A stretch of DNA of 29,252 bases from Bacteroidales bacterium (GCA_017535125.1 JAFXUS010000021.1:1-29252); one strand, 5' to 3'. Shown: positions 10,635 to 18,050, counted from the stretch's first letter. The notes: generated by a model not told the origin, from the letters alone. Translations and numbers: made by a program.

Positions 10635-11495
10635 ATGAAAAACAACCACATAGTTATCATGGCCGGCGGCGTCGGCAGCCGGCTCTACCCCGTCAGCACG
10701 CCCGAACACCCCAAGCAGTTCCTCGACCTGCTCGACTGCGGCAAGACCCTCATCCAGTTGACCTACGAGCGTTTCCTGGAAGTCGATTCCAAGGCGCAGT
10801 TCTGGGTGGTCACTTCCGGCCGTTATACCCATTTCATCCGGGAGCAGCTGCCCGACATCCCGGAGGACCAGATCCTCGCCGAGCCGGAGGCCCGCAACAC
10901 AGCTCCCTGCATCGCGTACGCCTGCTGGAAGATCCGCCGCAAGGATCCGAATGCCAATATCGTCGTGACGCCGGCCGACGCCTTCGTGCCCGACTGCGCG
11001 GCTTTCGCCGCCACCATGCGCACCGCCCTCGATTTCACGGCCGACCGGCCGGCCATCGTGTGCGTAGGCATCCAGCCCGACTCGCCGCACACCGGCTACG
11101 GCTACATCCATGCCCCGGGCGCCACGGACGGCATCGTCAAAGTCGGAGCCTTCAAGGAAAAACCGGCCCTGGAGGTCGCGGAGCGCTATCTCGCCGAGGG
11201 CGGCTATTTCTGGAACGCCGGCATCTTCGTATGGAACCTCGACACCATCGAAACTGAGTTGCGCGCCCACGCCCCGCAGATCTGCGGCGTGATGGACGAG
11301 CTCGCCCCGGCCCTCTGCACCCCGGCGGAGGAAGCAGAGCTTGCCCGCCTCTTCCCCACCTGCGAGAAGATCTCGATCGACTACGCCGTCATGGAGAAGT
11401 CCGCCGAAGTCTATATGATTCCCGGCCGGTGGGCCTGGAGCGATCTGGGCAGTTTCGAGGCCATCGAGAAAATAACCGGAAAAAAATTGAAATAA
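10635..11495 (+). CDS. manC: Mannose-1-phosphate guanylyltransferase, short form
   Basis: A 286-residue nucleotidyltransferase predicted to make GDP-mannose from mannose 1-phosphate and GTP, a precursor of surface glycans and GDP-fucose. The N-terminal signature is IVIMAGGVGSRLYPVSTPEH with PKQFLDLL after it. EARNTAPCIAYA, VVTPADAFV, GYGYIHAP, FKEKPALEVAERYL, YFWNAGIFVW and WAWSDLGSF follow in the usual order. Bacteroidetes ManC proteins are usually about 350-360 residues with a C-terminal beta-helix. This one ends about 18 residues after WSDLGS, so that domain is absent. Only about 50 bases, occupied by the tRNA promoter, separate the stop from the tRNA genes. A simple frameshift therefore does not explain the loss. 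Catalytic motifs are intact, so activity is plausible. Confidence 0.88.
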   Translation: MKNNHIVIMAGGVGSRLYPVSTPEHPKQFLDLLDCGKTLIQLTYERFLEVDSKAQFWVVTSGRYTHFIREQLPDIPEDQILAEPEARNTAPCIAYACWKIRRKDPNANIVVTPADAFVPDCAAFAATMRTALDFTADRPAIVCVGIQPDSPHTGYGYIHAPGATDGIVKVGAFKEKPALEVAERYLAEGGYFWNAGIFVWNLDTIETELRAHAPQICGVMDELAPALCTPAEEAELARLFPTCEKISIDYAVMEKSAEVYMIPGRWAWSDLGSFEAIEKITGKKLK

Positions 11496-11496
11496 A

Positions 11497-11528
11497 TTTG
11501 GAGAATTCCACAGAAAGGTATACCTTTG
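11497..11528 (+). promoter_or_regulatory. Promoter of the tRNA-Lys pair
   Basis: TTTG at 11497-11500, overlapping the end of the manC frame by a few bases of context, then a 20-bp spacer and TACCTTTG at 11521-11528. Both elements match the Bacteroidetes consensus. The start falls near 11535, ten bases before the first tRNA. Confidence 0.75.
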
Positions 11529-11544
11529 CAATCCCAAAACGGAG

Positions 11545-11617
11545 GACTCGTTAGCTCAGTTGGTAGAGCACAACACTTTTAATGTTGGGGTCTCGGGTTC
11601 GAGCCCCGAACGGGTCA
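11545..11617 (+). tRNA. tRNA-Lys, anticodon TTT
   Basis: A complete 73-base cloverleaf. The acceptor stem is GACTCGT/ACGGGTC with one G-T pair, the D arm GCTC-AGTTGGTA-GAGC, the anticodon stem CAACA/TGTTG with loop CTTTTAA, and the T arm TCGGG-TTCGAGC-CCCGA. The discriminator is A and CCA is not encoded. The anticodon TTT reads AAA and, by wobble, AAG lysine codons. Confidence 0.97.
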
Positions 11618-11650
11618 CAAAAAGTGAACGAGCTTTCGTTTGACAATATT

Positions 11651-11723
11651 GCTTCCTTAGCTCAGTTGGTAGAGCACCTGACTCTTAATCAGGGTGTCTA
11701 GGGTTCGAGCCCCTAAGGGAGCA
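11651..11723 (+). tRNA. tRNA-Lys, anticodon CTT
   Basis: A complete 73-base cloverleaf. The acceptor stem is GCTTCCT/AGGGAGC, the D arm GCTC-AGTTGGTA-GAGC, the anticodon stem CCTGA/TCAGG with loop CTCTTAA, and the T arm TAGGG-TTCGAGC-CCCTA. CCA is not encoded. It reads AAG, the dominant lysine codon in this GC-rich genome. The gene lies 33 bases after the TTT isoacceptor and probably shares its transcript. Confidence 0.97.
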
Positions 11724-11725
11724 CT

Positions 11726-11761
11726 AAAAAGGCCTTGCAGCGATGCTGCAAGGCCTTTTTT
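11726..11761. terminator. Terminator of the tRNA operon (bidirectional)
   Basis: AAAAAGGCCTTGCAGC (11726-11741) pairs perfectly with 11745-11760 around the loop GAT and ends in a run of T. It also lies 15 bases past the stop of the convergent lipoprotein gene, so it can serve both. Confidence 0.9.
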
Positions 11762-11776
11762 ATTGCTTGTCAAAGA

Positions 11777-12526
11777 TTATTTCAGGAAGGGTTTCAGGTC
11801 GGCCCAGGAGACCGTCAGGTCGAAGATGCCCATCGAATAGGGAGCGATCTCGTAGGGGTTGTAGGTCCAGGTGATTCCCTCCTCCGACACGGCGAAGTTG
11901 CCGTTCGGCTCGGGCATGCTGAACATCATCTCCGGACTTTCTTCGATTTCCGCGAGATACTCCTCCAGCGAGGCGGCCAGCAACTCGGAGACGCCTTCCT
12001 CATAGCCCTCGGCGAAGAGGTCCGCCTCGGTGACGATCTCGCCCGTGGTCAGGTCGAATACGTCGTGGCCGATGCCGGTGTAGCCGTGGGCGCCGCCGGT
12101 ATAGTCGTAGTCGCTGCCCGTATAGGTCTGCAGGTGGCGGGATTTGCAGGCGCCGGCGAACTCGCCGCTGCGGCTGAATTCAAAATTGTACATCCACGCG
12201 TCTTCCTCGTCCACGTCTTCCCCTTCGCCCGAGTAGCCGTTCGCCGTCTGCTCGACCCAGGTCTTGCAGGCTTCCACGACGTCCGTGCAGCCGTCGGCTT
12301 CTTCGAACAGGATGTGGTTGGCGACGATGCTGCCGTTAATCATGTCCATGATCTCCGGTTTCACGCCACCGGTGACGTATTCGAAGCTGCAGGAGATTTC
12401 GCAGCTGGCGTCGATGTTCTCGGCCGGGACGGATTCTTCCAGCGCGATGGTTCGGGTCTGGAGTTCATGGGTGCAGGCGGCGAGAAGGATGGCCGCCAGG
12501 GGGAGAAAAAGTTTTACTGCTTTCAT
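11777..12526 (-). CDS. RsiV/DUF3298-like lipoprotein (paralogue A)
   Basis: A 249-residue predicted lipoprotein of unknown function. The signal peptide MKAVKLFLPLAAILLAAC ends in a lipobox with Cys18. Near the middle, YTGGAHGYTGIGHDVFDLTT and TEADLFAEG, and near the C-terminus FAVSEEGITWTYNPYEIAPY, are the hallmarks of the DUF4163/DUF3298 fold seen in RsiV anti-sigma factors and PdaC-like deacetylase accessory domains. Here no transmembrane anti-sigma or catalytic domain is attached. It is 19 bases downstream of a paralogue (12546-13316) with the same layout, so the two arose by tandem duplication and are transcribed together. In RsiV the fold binds lysozyme. Whether these surface lipoproteins do anything similar is only a guess. 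Confidence 0.82.
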   Translation of the reverse strand: MKAVKLFLPLAAILLAACTHELQTRTIALEESVPAENIDASCEISCSFEYVTGGVKPEIMDMINGSIVANHILFEEADGCTDVVEACKTWVEQTANGYSGEGEDVDEEDAWMYNFEFSRSGEFAGACKSRHLQTYTGSDYDYTGGAHGYTGIGHDVFDLTTGEIVTEADLFAEGYEEGVSELLAASLEEYLAEIEESPEMMFSMPEPNGNFAVSEEGITWTYNPYEIAPYSMGIFDLTVSWADLKPFLK

Positions 12527-12545
12527 ATTCGACGTTGATTAATTA

Positions 12546-13316
12546 CTATTTGAGATAGGGCTCGAGCTCCGCCCAGGTAAAAGAAGCGATCTGCGGTCCG
12601 AGCACGTAGGGGCCGATCTCGTAGGTGTTGAACAGCCAGGTCAGGCCTTCCTCGCTCACGGAGAAGTTGCCGTTCGGCATCGGGACCTCATAGATGGCAT
12701 CCCACAATTCCTCGTCCAGCCCTTCCAGTATTTTATCATAGAGCGGCTCGGCGATATCCGCCTCGAAACCCTCGCGGAAGAGGTCGGATTCCGTGACCAG
12801 TTCACCCGTGGTCAGGTCGAAAACCAGGTAGGCGACGTAGTTGCTGCCGTGGGCGCCGCCGGTATAGCTGTCGCTCGCCGAGGAATAGGTAATCAGTTTG
12901 CGCGCCTTGCAACCGGTGGTGAAGGATCCGTCCACGGCGTAGCTCCAGTTGAGCATCCAGGGCGAATCATCCTCGGCCAGGTTCGCGAGGATTTCCCCCG
13001 AGTACTCGGAGTATTCGGCATCAATGCCGTCGACCCACTGCAGGCAGGAAGCAGGCACGTCGGTGGACGTGTCGTCCACGTCGCTCCCGGTCGCGCTCTG
13101 GATGATCGCCAGGTTCATCTTGTCCATCACCTCCCGGCTCACGCCGCCCGTGACGTAATCCATCGAATAGGTCCAGTTGCAGCCGGTGTCCTCATAGCCC
13201 TCCAGGGCGATCACGCCCTCGTCGGCCACCCGGGCGGTCTTGATCTCCCGGGTGCAGGCCGCAGCCAGCAGAAGGACGGCTGCGGGCAGAAGAAAATTGC
13301 AAATAGTCTTTTTCAT
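12546..13316 (-). CDS. RsiV/DUF3298-like lipoprotein (paralogue B)
   Basis: A 256-residue predicted lipoprotein with lipobox LLLAAAC (Cys21). It shares with its downstream neighbour the segments YVTGGVSREVMDKMN, SYTGGAHGSNYVAYLVFDLT, TESDLFREGFE, MPNGNFSVSEEGLTW and NTYEIGPYVLG, and both end in W-A-x-L-x-P-x-LK. This is the first gene of the two-gene operon. Its promoter is a -7 box at 13340-13347, and it is divergent from the GH97 gene at 13384. The function is unknown, and the DUF3298/RsiV-type assignment is by motif recognition only. The N-terminal thirds of the two paralogues have diverged more than the C-terminal halves. Confidence 0.82.
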   Translation of the reverse strand: MKKTICNFLLPAAVLLLAAACTREIKTARVADEGVIALEGYEDTGCNWTYSMDYVTGGVSREVMDKMNLAIIQSATGSDVDDTSTDVPASCLQWVDGIDAEYSEYSGEILANLAEDDSPWMLNWSYAVDGSFTTGCKARKLITYSSASDSYTGGAHGSNYVAYLVFDLTTGELVTESDLFREGFEADIAEPLYDKILEGLDEELWDAIYEVPMPNGNFSVSEEGLTWLFNTYEIGPYVLGPQIASFTWAELEPYLK

Positions 13317-13339
13317 GGGATTGATAAACTAACCGTTCG

Positions 13340-13347
13340 CAAAGATA
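13340..13347 (-). promoter_or_regulatory. -7 box for the lipoprotein pair
   Basis: The minus strand reads TATCTTTG (13347-13340), an exact consensus match, with a leader of about 20 bases to the ATG at 13316. No clear -33 element is seen. On the plus strand TATATTTA at 13359-13366 could be a weak -7 box for the GH97 gene. Confidence 0.6.
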
Positions 13348-13383
13348 GCAATTATTCGTATATTTACGGAAAATAGCACGCTA

Positions 13384-15387
13384 ATGAGAACCAGACTCTT
13401 CCTTGCAGCCGCCTGCCTGCTGCTCCCCTTTTGCCTTGCGGCCGCGCCGCGCCATTATGAACTCCGTTCGCCCGACGGGCGTCTCTGCGTGGGCATCGAC
13501 GCCACGCCGGAGCTCCGCTACGCCCTCTCTTATGACGGCGTCGCCGTCCTCGCCCCCTCCGCGGTGGAGCTGGCGCTGGTCGATGCGCCCGACTACGACG
13601 CCTCGGCACGCTTCGAGAAGGCCATCCGCAGTTCCGTGGACGCGACCATCCCCGCGCCCGTGTACAAGCGCGCGCAGGTGCGCGACCATTACAACCAGCT
13701 GATACTCAGATACAAGACCTTCGACCTCGTGTTCCGCGCCTACGACGCAGGCATGGCCTGGCGCTTCGTCTCGCGCAGCAAGAAACCCTTCCTCGTCGAG
13801 GACGAGACGGCCGAATTCCGCTTCGCGGAAGACGTCGAGGCCACGGTCCCCTACGTCAAGCCGGACTCCCCGCGCGACCCCTTCCTCAACAGCTTCGAGG
13901 CCTACTACGACATCCACCCGCTGAGCGCGTGGAAAGAGGACCAGAAGGCCTTCCTGCCTGTCGGCTTCAAGCTGCGGAACGGCTGGCGGGTCAACATCAC
14001 CGAATCCGACCTGCTGGACTACCCCGGCATGTACCTCGAGCATGACGGCGGCACCGCCGTCAAAGGCCTCTATCCGCCCTACCCCAAGCTCATCGAGCAG
14101 GACGGCTACAACAAGCTGCAGGGCATCGTCCGCACCACGGAGGATTACATCGCCAAGCAGCCCGCCGGCGCTTCCCTGCCCTGGCGCATCGTCGCCGTGG
14201 CCACGGACGACAGTCAGCTGCTCGACAGCGACCTTGTATGGCTCCTGAGCCGCCCGGCTGCCGATATCGACTGGAGCTGGGTCAAGCCCGGCAAGGTGGC
14301 CTGGGACTGGTGGAACGACTGGAACATCACCGGCGTTCCCTTCCGCGCCGGCGTCAACACCGAGACCTATAAGTATTATATCGATTTCGCCGCGGCCCAC
14401 GGCATCGAATACGTGATCCTGGACGAGGGCTGGTCCGTCAACCTCAAGGCCGACCTCTTCCAGATCGTCCCCGCCATCGACATGAAGGCCATCGTGGACC
14501 ATGCCAACGCCAAGGGCGTGGGCATCATCCTCTGGGCGGGCTACTGGGCCATGCAGCGCGATATCGAGGGTATCTGCCGCCACTACGCCGCCATGGGCGT
14601 CAAGGGCTTCAAGATCGATTTCATGAACCGCGACGACCAGCTCATGGTGGACTTCTACACCGAGGTGGCCGAGACCGCGGCCCGCTACCACCTGCTCGTC
14701 GATTTCCACGGCGCCTTCAAGCCCTGCGGCCTGCAGCGCCCCTACCCGAACGTCATCAACCACGAGGGCGTGGCCGGCCTGGAGCAGATGAAATGGGCGC
14801 AGCCCTCGGTGGACCAGGTCACCTACGACGTCCAGATCCCCTTCCTGCGCATGTTCGCCGGCCCGATGGATTACACGCAGGGCGCCATGCACAACAGCAC
14901 GCGCCGCAGTTACCGCCCCGTCAACTCCGAGCCGATGAGCCAGGGCACGCGCTGCCGCCAGCTGGCGGAATACGTCATCTTCGAGGCGCCGCTGACGATG
15001 CTCTGCGACAGCCCGACCAACTACCTCGCCGAGCCGGAATGCCTGAAATGGATGGCGGCCGTGCCGACCGTCTGGGACGAGACGGTAGCGCTGGGCGGGC
15101 GCGTGGGCGACTACGCGGCCATCGCCCGCCGCAAGGGCGGCGACTGGTACGTGGGCGCGATGACCGATTGGGACGCCCGCGAGCTGGAGATCGACCTGGC
15201 GCGTTTCCTGCCGGAAGGCAGCTACAGCGTGGAAATTTTCCGCGACGGCATCAACGCCGACCGCAACGCGCGTGACTACGCGCGTGAAATGAAGACCGTC
15301 ACCGTCAGCGCCGCAGCGCACACGATGACGGTCCACATGGCCCCCGGCGGAGGCTGGACGGCGAAATTTACTTTGATAAACGACTGA
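13384..15387 (+). CDS. GH97 glycosidase, probably a retaining alpha-galactosidase
   Basis: A 667-residue secreted or periplasmic glycoside hydrolase of family 97. A signal peptide (MRTRLFLAAACLLLPFCLAA) is followed by the N-terminal beta-sandwich, the catalytic barrel (about 290-570) and a C-terminal beta-domain. WDWWNDWN (307-314), YVILDEGW (343-350), GFKIDFMNRDDQ (408-419) and NHEGVAGLE (459-467) are family signatures. GH97 has inverting alpha-glucosidases (SusB type) and retaining alpha-galactosidases. The Asp in KIDFM (Asp412) and Glu467 are 55 residues apart, the same spacing as the nucleophile and acid/base pair I recall for the retaining B. thetaiotaomicron enzyme (415 and 470). I therefore favour alpha-galactosidase. 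The 3' end overlaps the convergent HAD gene by 20 bases. No SusC/D genes are nearby. Confidence 0.9.
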   Translation: MRTRLFLAAACLLLPFCLAAAPRHYELRSPDGRLCVGIDATPELRYALSYDGVAVLAPSAVELALVDAPDYDASARFEKAIRSSVDATIPAPVYKRAQVRDHYNQLILRYKTFDLVFRAYDAGMAWRFVSRSKKPFLVEDETAEFRFAEDVEATVPYVKPDSPRDPFLNSFEAYYDIHPLSAWKEDQKAFLPVGFKLRNGWRVNITESDLLDYPGMYLEHDGGTAVKGLYPPYPKLIEQDGYNKLQGIVRTTEDYIAKQPAGASLPWRIVAVATDDSQLLDSDLVWLLSRPAADIDWSWVKPGKVAWDWWNDWNITGVPFRAGVNTETYKYYIDFAAAHGIEYVILDEGWSVNLKADLFQIVPAIDMKAIVDHANAKGVGIILWAGYWAMQRDIEGICRHYAAMGVKGFKIDFMNRDDQLMVDFYTEVAETAARYHLLVDFHGAFKPCGLQRPYPNVINHEGVAGLEQMKWAQPSVDQVTYDVQIPFLRMFAGPMDYTQGAMHNSTRRSYRPVNSEPMSQGTRCRQLAEYVIFEAPLTMLCDSPTNYLAEPECLKWMAAVPTVWDETVALGGRVGDYAAIARRKGGDWYVGAMTDWDARELEIDLARFLPEGSYSVEIFRDGINADRNARDYAREMKTVTVSAAAHTMTVHMAPGGGWTAKFTLIND

Positions 15388-16204
15388 GGACCCAGTCGGC
15401 CTTAATCTTGTCGATGATGGCGGTGACGACCTGGTAGGCCGGGGCGTCCTGCGTATAGACGGCCGGCACGGCGAACGCCACGCGCCCCTGGCGCTTGAGC
15501 TTCGCGGCCGTGGCCTTCTTTCGCTCGTTCTGCGGATCATAGACCGCGATGGAGTGGCCGCCGAACATGCCTACAATCTTCATGCAGGGCACGTCCGTGT
15601 CGCCGTCGCCGAAATAGATCATGTGCGAGAAGGGTATCCGTTTCTGGTCCTCGGACATGGATTCGTTGACCTGCTTGTTGTCGCGGGCGCTGAAGATACC
15701 CTTGCTGATTTTGAAGAGGAACTGCGTCTTGGCCGTGTAGTCCACCGCGATGCCGGGCCATTCCGCCTCGCCGTTGGCGTCGTAGATGAAGGTGCCGGCG
15801 AAGACGTGCTTGAACTCCCGGGCGATGGGGCTGCCCTCGATGATCTCCTTGAGGCCGGAGGAATTGATGTAGTGCTCGATCACGACGCCGTGCGCCTTGC
15901 CGTATTCGTTGATGAGACGGAACCACTCGCGCACACCGTCGAAGAGCTGGATGTCCCGGCCGAAGCGCAGGAAATCCTCGCGGCGGAGCTTGATCCCGTG
16001 ACGTTTGGCTTCGTCGAACATCAACTTCATGTAGGCCAGCACGTTGGACGCATCCTGCCCGATGGCGATGCTGTCACTCATCTTCCAGAACTCTTCCGGC
16101 GTGGAGCCGACGGCCTGGATAAAGCCGAATTCCTGCATGTTGCCCGGGGAGAGCGTCCCGTCGTAGTCGTAGATCAGCGCGATGATCGGTTTCTTCTGCC
16201 TCAT
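15368..16204 (-). CDS. HAD-superfamily phosphatase
   Basis: A 278-residue haloacid-dehalogenase-like hydrolase. Motif I is YDYDGTLSPGN (nucleophile Asp13, acid/base Asp15), and motif IV is HMIYFGDGDTDVPCM. The segment between (EHYINSSGLKEIIEGS, then FAGTFIYDANGEAEWPGIAV) carries the motif II Ser. Size and cap resemble the phosphoserine-phosphatase-like HAD proteins common in Bacteroidetes, but the substrate is not evident. The frame is open up to 16285, and the ATG at 16202-16204 (MRQKKPIIALIYDYDGT) was chosen because it puts motif I at the usual distance from the N-terminus. It is divergent from the acyl-CoA synthetase gene at 16335 and tail-to-tail with GH97. Confidence 0.85.
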   Translation of the reverse strand: MRQKKPIIALIYDYDGTLSPGNMQEFGFIQAVGSTPEEFWKMSDSIAIGQDASNVLAYMKLMFDEAKRHGIKLRREDFLRFGRDIQLFDGVREWFRLINEYGKAHGVVIEHYINSSGLKEIIEGSPIAREFKHVFAGTFIYDANGEAEWPGIAVDYTAKTQFLFKISKGIFSARDNKQVNESMSEDQKRIPFSHMIYFGDGDTDVPCMKIVGMFGGHSIAVYDPQNERKKATAAKLKRQGRVAFAVPAVYTQDAPAYQVVTAIIDKIKADWVLSRLSK

Positions 16205-16259
16205 AATTCGCCACGTATTAATGGATTTCGCCCCAAATATCGTAATAATTCGCCACATA
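16204..16259. repeat. Phased TTCGCC repeats upstream of the HAD gene
   Basis: TAATTCGCCACGTA (16204-16217) recurs as TAATTCGCCACATA (16246-16259). A partial copy, ATTTCGCCCC, lies midway. The three TTCGCC cores begin at 16207, 16227 and 16249, i.e. 20 and 22 bp apart, about two helical turns. A possible minus-strand -7 box GATATTTG lies at 16241-16234 between them. The spacing is what an operator for a dimeric regulator would show; no regulator can be assigned. Confidence 0.45.
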
Positions 16260-16272
16260 CGCACGCGTGAGG

Positions 16273-16303
16273 TTGGAAAAAACACCCGGCCCGGTTATTT
16301 TTG
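16273..16303 (+). promoter_or_regulatory. Promoter of acyl-CoA synthetase 2
   Basis: TTG at 16273-16275, a 20-bp spacer, then TATTTTTG at 16296-16303. Transcription would start near 16309, leaving about 26 bases of leader before the ATG at 16335. Confidence 0.7.
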
Positions 16304-16334
16304 TACAGTTGACACGAAACACAAAACCCAAAAT

Positions 16335-17981
16335 ATGGAGAAATATCCGCATTATCTGGAGCGTCTGCAGGATGCAACGCGCAAGTACTGGGACAAAGCC
16401 GCGCTCAACAGCATCGGCGGCGAGTCCTTCACCTATGGCCAGATGGCCACGCAAATTGAAAAATTTCACCTCGTCTTCGAGAAACTGGGCATCAAGAAGG
16501 GCGAAAAGATCGCGCTCTGGGCCCGCAACGGCGCCCGCTGGGGCATGTCCTACCTGGCCGTCAATACATACGAGACCGTGATCGTCCCGCTGCTCGCCGA
16601 CTTCACCGCCGACAACGCCGCCTTCCTGGTGACCCACTCGGAAAGCATCGCCCTCTTCACCAACGAGGACAAGTTCAAGCAGATGGACATCGCCAAGATG
16701 CCCGGCGTCCGCTTCGTGGTCGATGTGGACACCTGGGGTCTGCTCTACGCCCGTGACGCCAAGGACGGTGACATCTACGGCGAGATGGACGCCCTCTTCG
16801 CCGCCAAGTGGCCGAACGGCTACGGCGCCGAAGACGTGGTCTTCCCCACCGACAACTGGGACAACCTGTCCACCATCAACTACACCTCCGGCTCCACCGG
16901 CGACCCGAAGGGCGTCATGCTGACCTACCGGAACTTCTGTGCCAACGTCGATTTCAGCCAGCGCCACGTTCCGGCCGGCGACAAGATGGTCTCCATGCTC
17001 CCGATGGCCCACATGTACGGCCTCGTGATCGAGTTCATTTACCCGCTCTGCAACGGTACCGCCATCTACTGGCTCGGCAAGGCTCCGACCCCGGCCACGC
17101 TCCTCAAGGCGTTCGCCGACGTCAAGCCCTACCTGCTCATCACCGTGCCCCTCGTGATGGAGAAGATCTACAAGTCCAAGATCAAACCCACCCTCGACAA
17201 GCCCCTCGTTAAGTTCCTCCTGAAGGTCCCCGGCGTCAACCAGATCATCTACAAGAAGGTCAAGGACGGCCTCGTGCAGGCCTTCGGCGGCAACGTACAG
17301 GAATTCATCATGGGCGGCGCCGCCCTCAACCCCGAAGTCGAGAAGATCTTCAAGAAGATCAAGTTCCCGTACCTCGTCGGCTACGGCATGACCGAGGCCT
17401 GCCCGCTGCTGGCCTATGAGCACTGGACCAAGTATGTCCCGGGCTCCTGCGGCAAGGCCGTGGACTGCGCTACCGTACGCATCGACTCCGAGGATCCCCA
17501 GCACATCGCCGGCGAGATCCAGGCCAAGGGCGAGAACATCACCATCGGCTACTTCAAGAACCCCGAGGCGTCCGCCAACGCGTTCACCGAGGACGGTTAT
17601 CTCCGCACCGGCGACCTCGGCATCATGGACAAGAACGGCAACATCTTCATCAAGGGCCGCTCCAAGAGCATGATCCTGACCGCCAATGGCCAGAACGTCT
17701 ATCCCGAGGAACTCGAGGCCATCGTGAACAACCAGCCGTTCGTCGCCGAGTCCGTGGTCGTGGACCGCGCGGGCAAGATCGTCGCCCTGGTCTATCTGGA
17801 CCAGGATGGCATCAAGAAGTCCGGCCTCGACGAAGAAGCCGTCTCCGACCTGCCTGAGAAGATCCGCACCGGCGCCAACCGCCAGCTGCCGAACTACAGC
17901 CAGATCACCAAGGTGGAGCCCGTGCTCGTCCCCTTCGAGAAGACGCCGAAGATGAGCATCAAGCGCTTCCTCTACAAATAG
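16335..17981 (+). CDS. AMP-binding long-chain acyl-CoA/acyl-ACP synthetase (paralogue 2)
   Basis: A 548-residue adenylate-forming enzyme, paralogous along its length to the protein at 7876-9528. The motif YTSGSTGDPKG is at 183-193, GYGMTEACPLL is the A5 region, DGYLRTGDLG is A7, and GRSKSMILTANGQNVYPEEL is A8. The tail KTPKMSIKRFLYK has the same Ser before Ile as paralogue 1. The frame is open back to 16182, but the upstream residues overlap the promoter. The ATG at 16335 (MEKYPHYLERLQ) is at the right distance from the first conserved block (FTYGQMA). The gene is monocistronic, with a hairpin after it. It probably serves general fatty-acid activation, whereas paralogue 1 is tied to FAS-II genes. 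Confidence 0.88.
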   Translation: MEKYPHYLERLQDATRKYWDKAALNSIGGESFTYGQMATQIEKFHLVFEKLGIKKGEKIALWARNGARWGMSYLAVNTYETVIVPLLADFTADNAAFLVTHSESIALFTNEDKFKQMDIAKMPGVRFVVDVDTWGLLYARDAKDGDIYGEMDALFAAKWPNGYGAEDVVFPTDNWDNLSTINYTSGSTGDPKGVMLTYRNFCANVDFSQRHVPAGDKMVSMLPMAHMYGLVIEFIYPLCNGTAIYWLGKAPTPATLLKAFADVKPYLLITVPLVMEKIYKSKIKPTLDKPLVKFLLKVPGVNQIIYKKVKDGLVQAFGGNVQEFIMGGAALNPEVEKIFKKIKFPYLVGYGMTEACPLLAYEHWTKYVPGSCGKAVDCATVRIDSEDPQHIAGEIQAKGENITIGYFKNPEASANAFTEDGYLRTGDLGIMDKNGNIFIKGRSKSMILTANGQNVYPEELEAIVNNQPFVAESVVVDRAGKIVALVYLDQDGIKKSGLDEEAVSDLPEKIRTGANRQLPNYSQITKVEPVLVPFEKTPKMSIKRFLYK

Positions 17982-17996
17982 TGACAAATTGTCACT
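17980..17996. promoter_or_regulatory. Perfect palindrome AGTGACAAATTGTCACT at the synthetase stop codon
   Basis: Eight-base arms are separated by a single A, and the palindrome overlaps the TAG stop of synthetase 2. It resembles a CRP/FNR-family operator half-site pair and contains the GTGAC/GTCAC words seen in the promoters at 26378 and 27871. It could act on htpG, 70 bases downstream. It could equally be a small transcript-end hairpin. Confidence 0.4.
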
Positions 17997-18015
17997 GGAA
18001 CAGCATTTGAATCCT

Positions 18016-18050
18016 ACAGGGTCGGCCGCAAGGTCGGCCCTGTTTGATTT
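18016..18050 (+). terminator. Terminator of acyl-CoA synthetase 2
   Basis: ACAGGGTCGGCC (18016-18027) pairs with GGTCGGCCCTGT (18032-18043) around a GCAA tetraloop, with two G-T pairs, followed by TTGATTT. The T-run is short, so read-through into htpG is possible. I find no good -7 box between this hairpin and the htpG ATG. Confidence 0.6.

Noticed and set aside
11480..11495. Frameshift in the A-rich tract as the cause of the short ManC
   Set aside because: Only about 50 bases separate the stop from the first tRNA, so no room exists for the missing domain in another frame.
11545..11723. Two similar tRNA genes as an attachment site for an integrated element
   Set aside because: Both tRNAs are complete, no integrase is nearby and no direct repeat of a tRNA 3' end was seen in the window.
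16182..16334. Upstream extension of acyl-CoA synthetase 2
   Set aside because: It would cross the consensus promoter at 16273-16303 and the HAD start; the ATG at 16335 fits the family.
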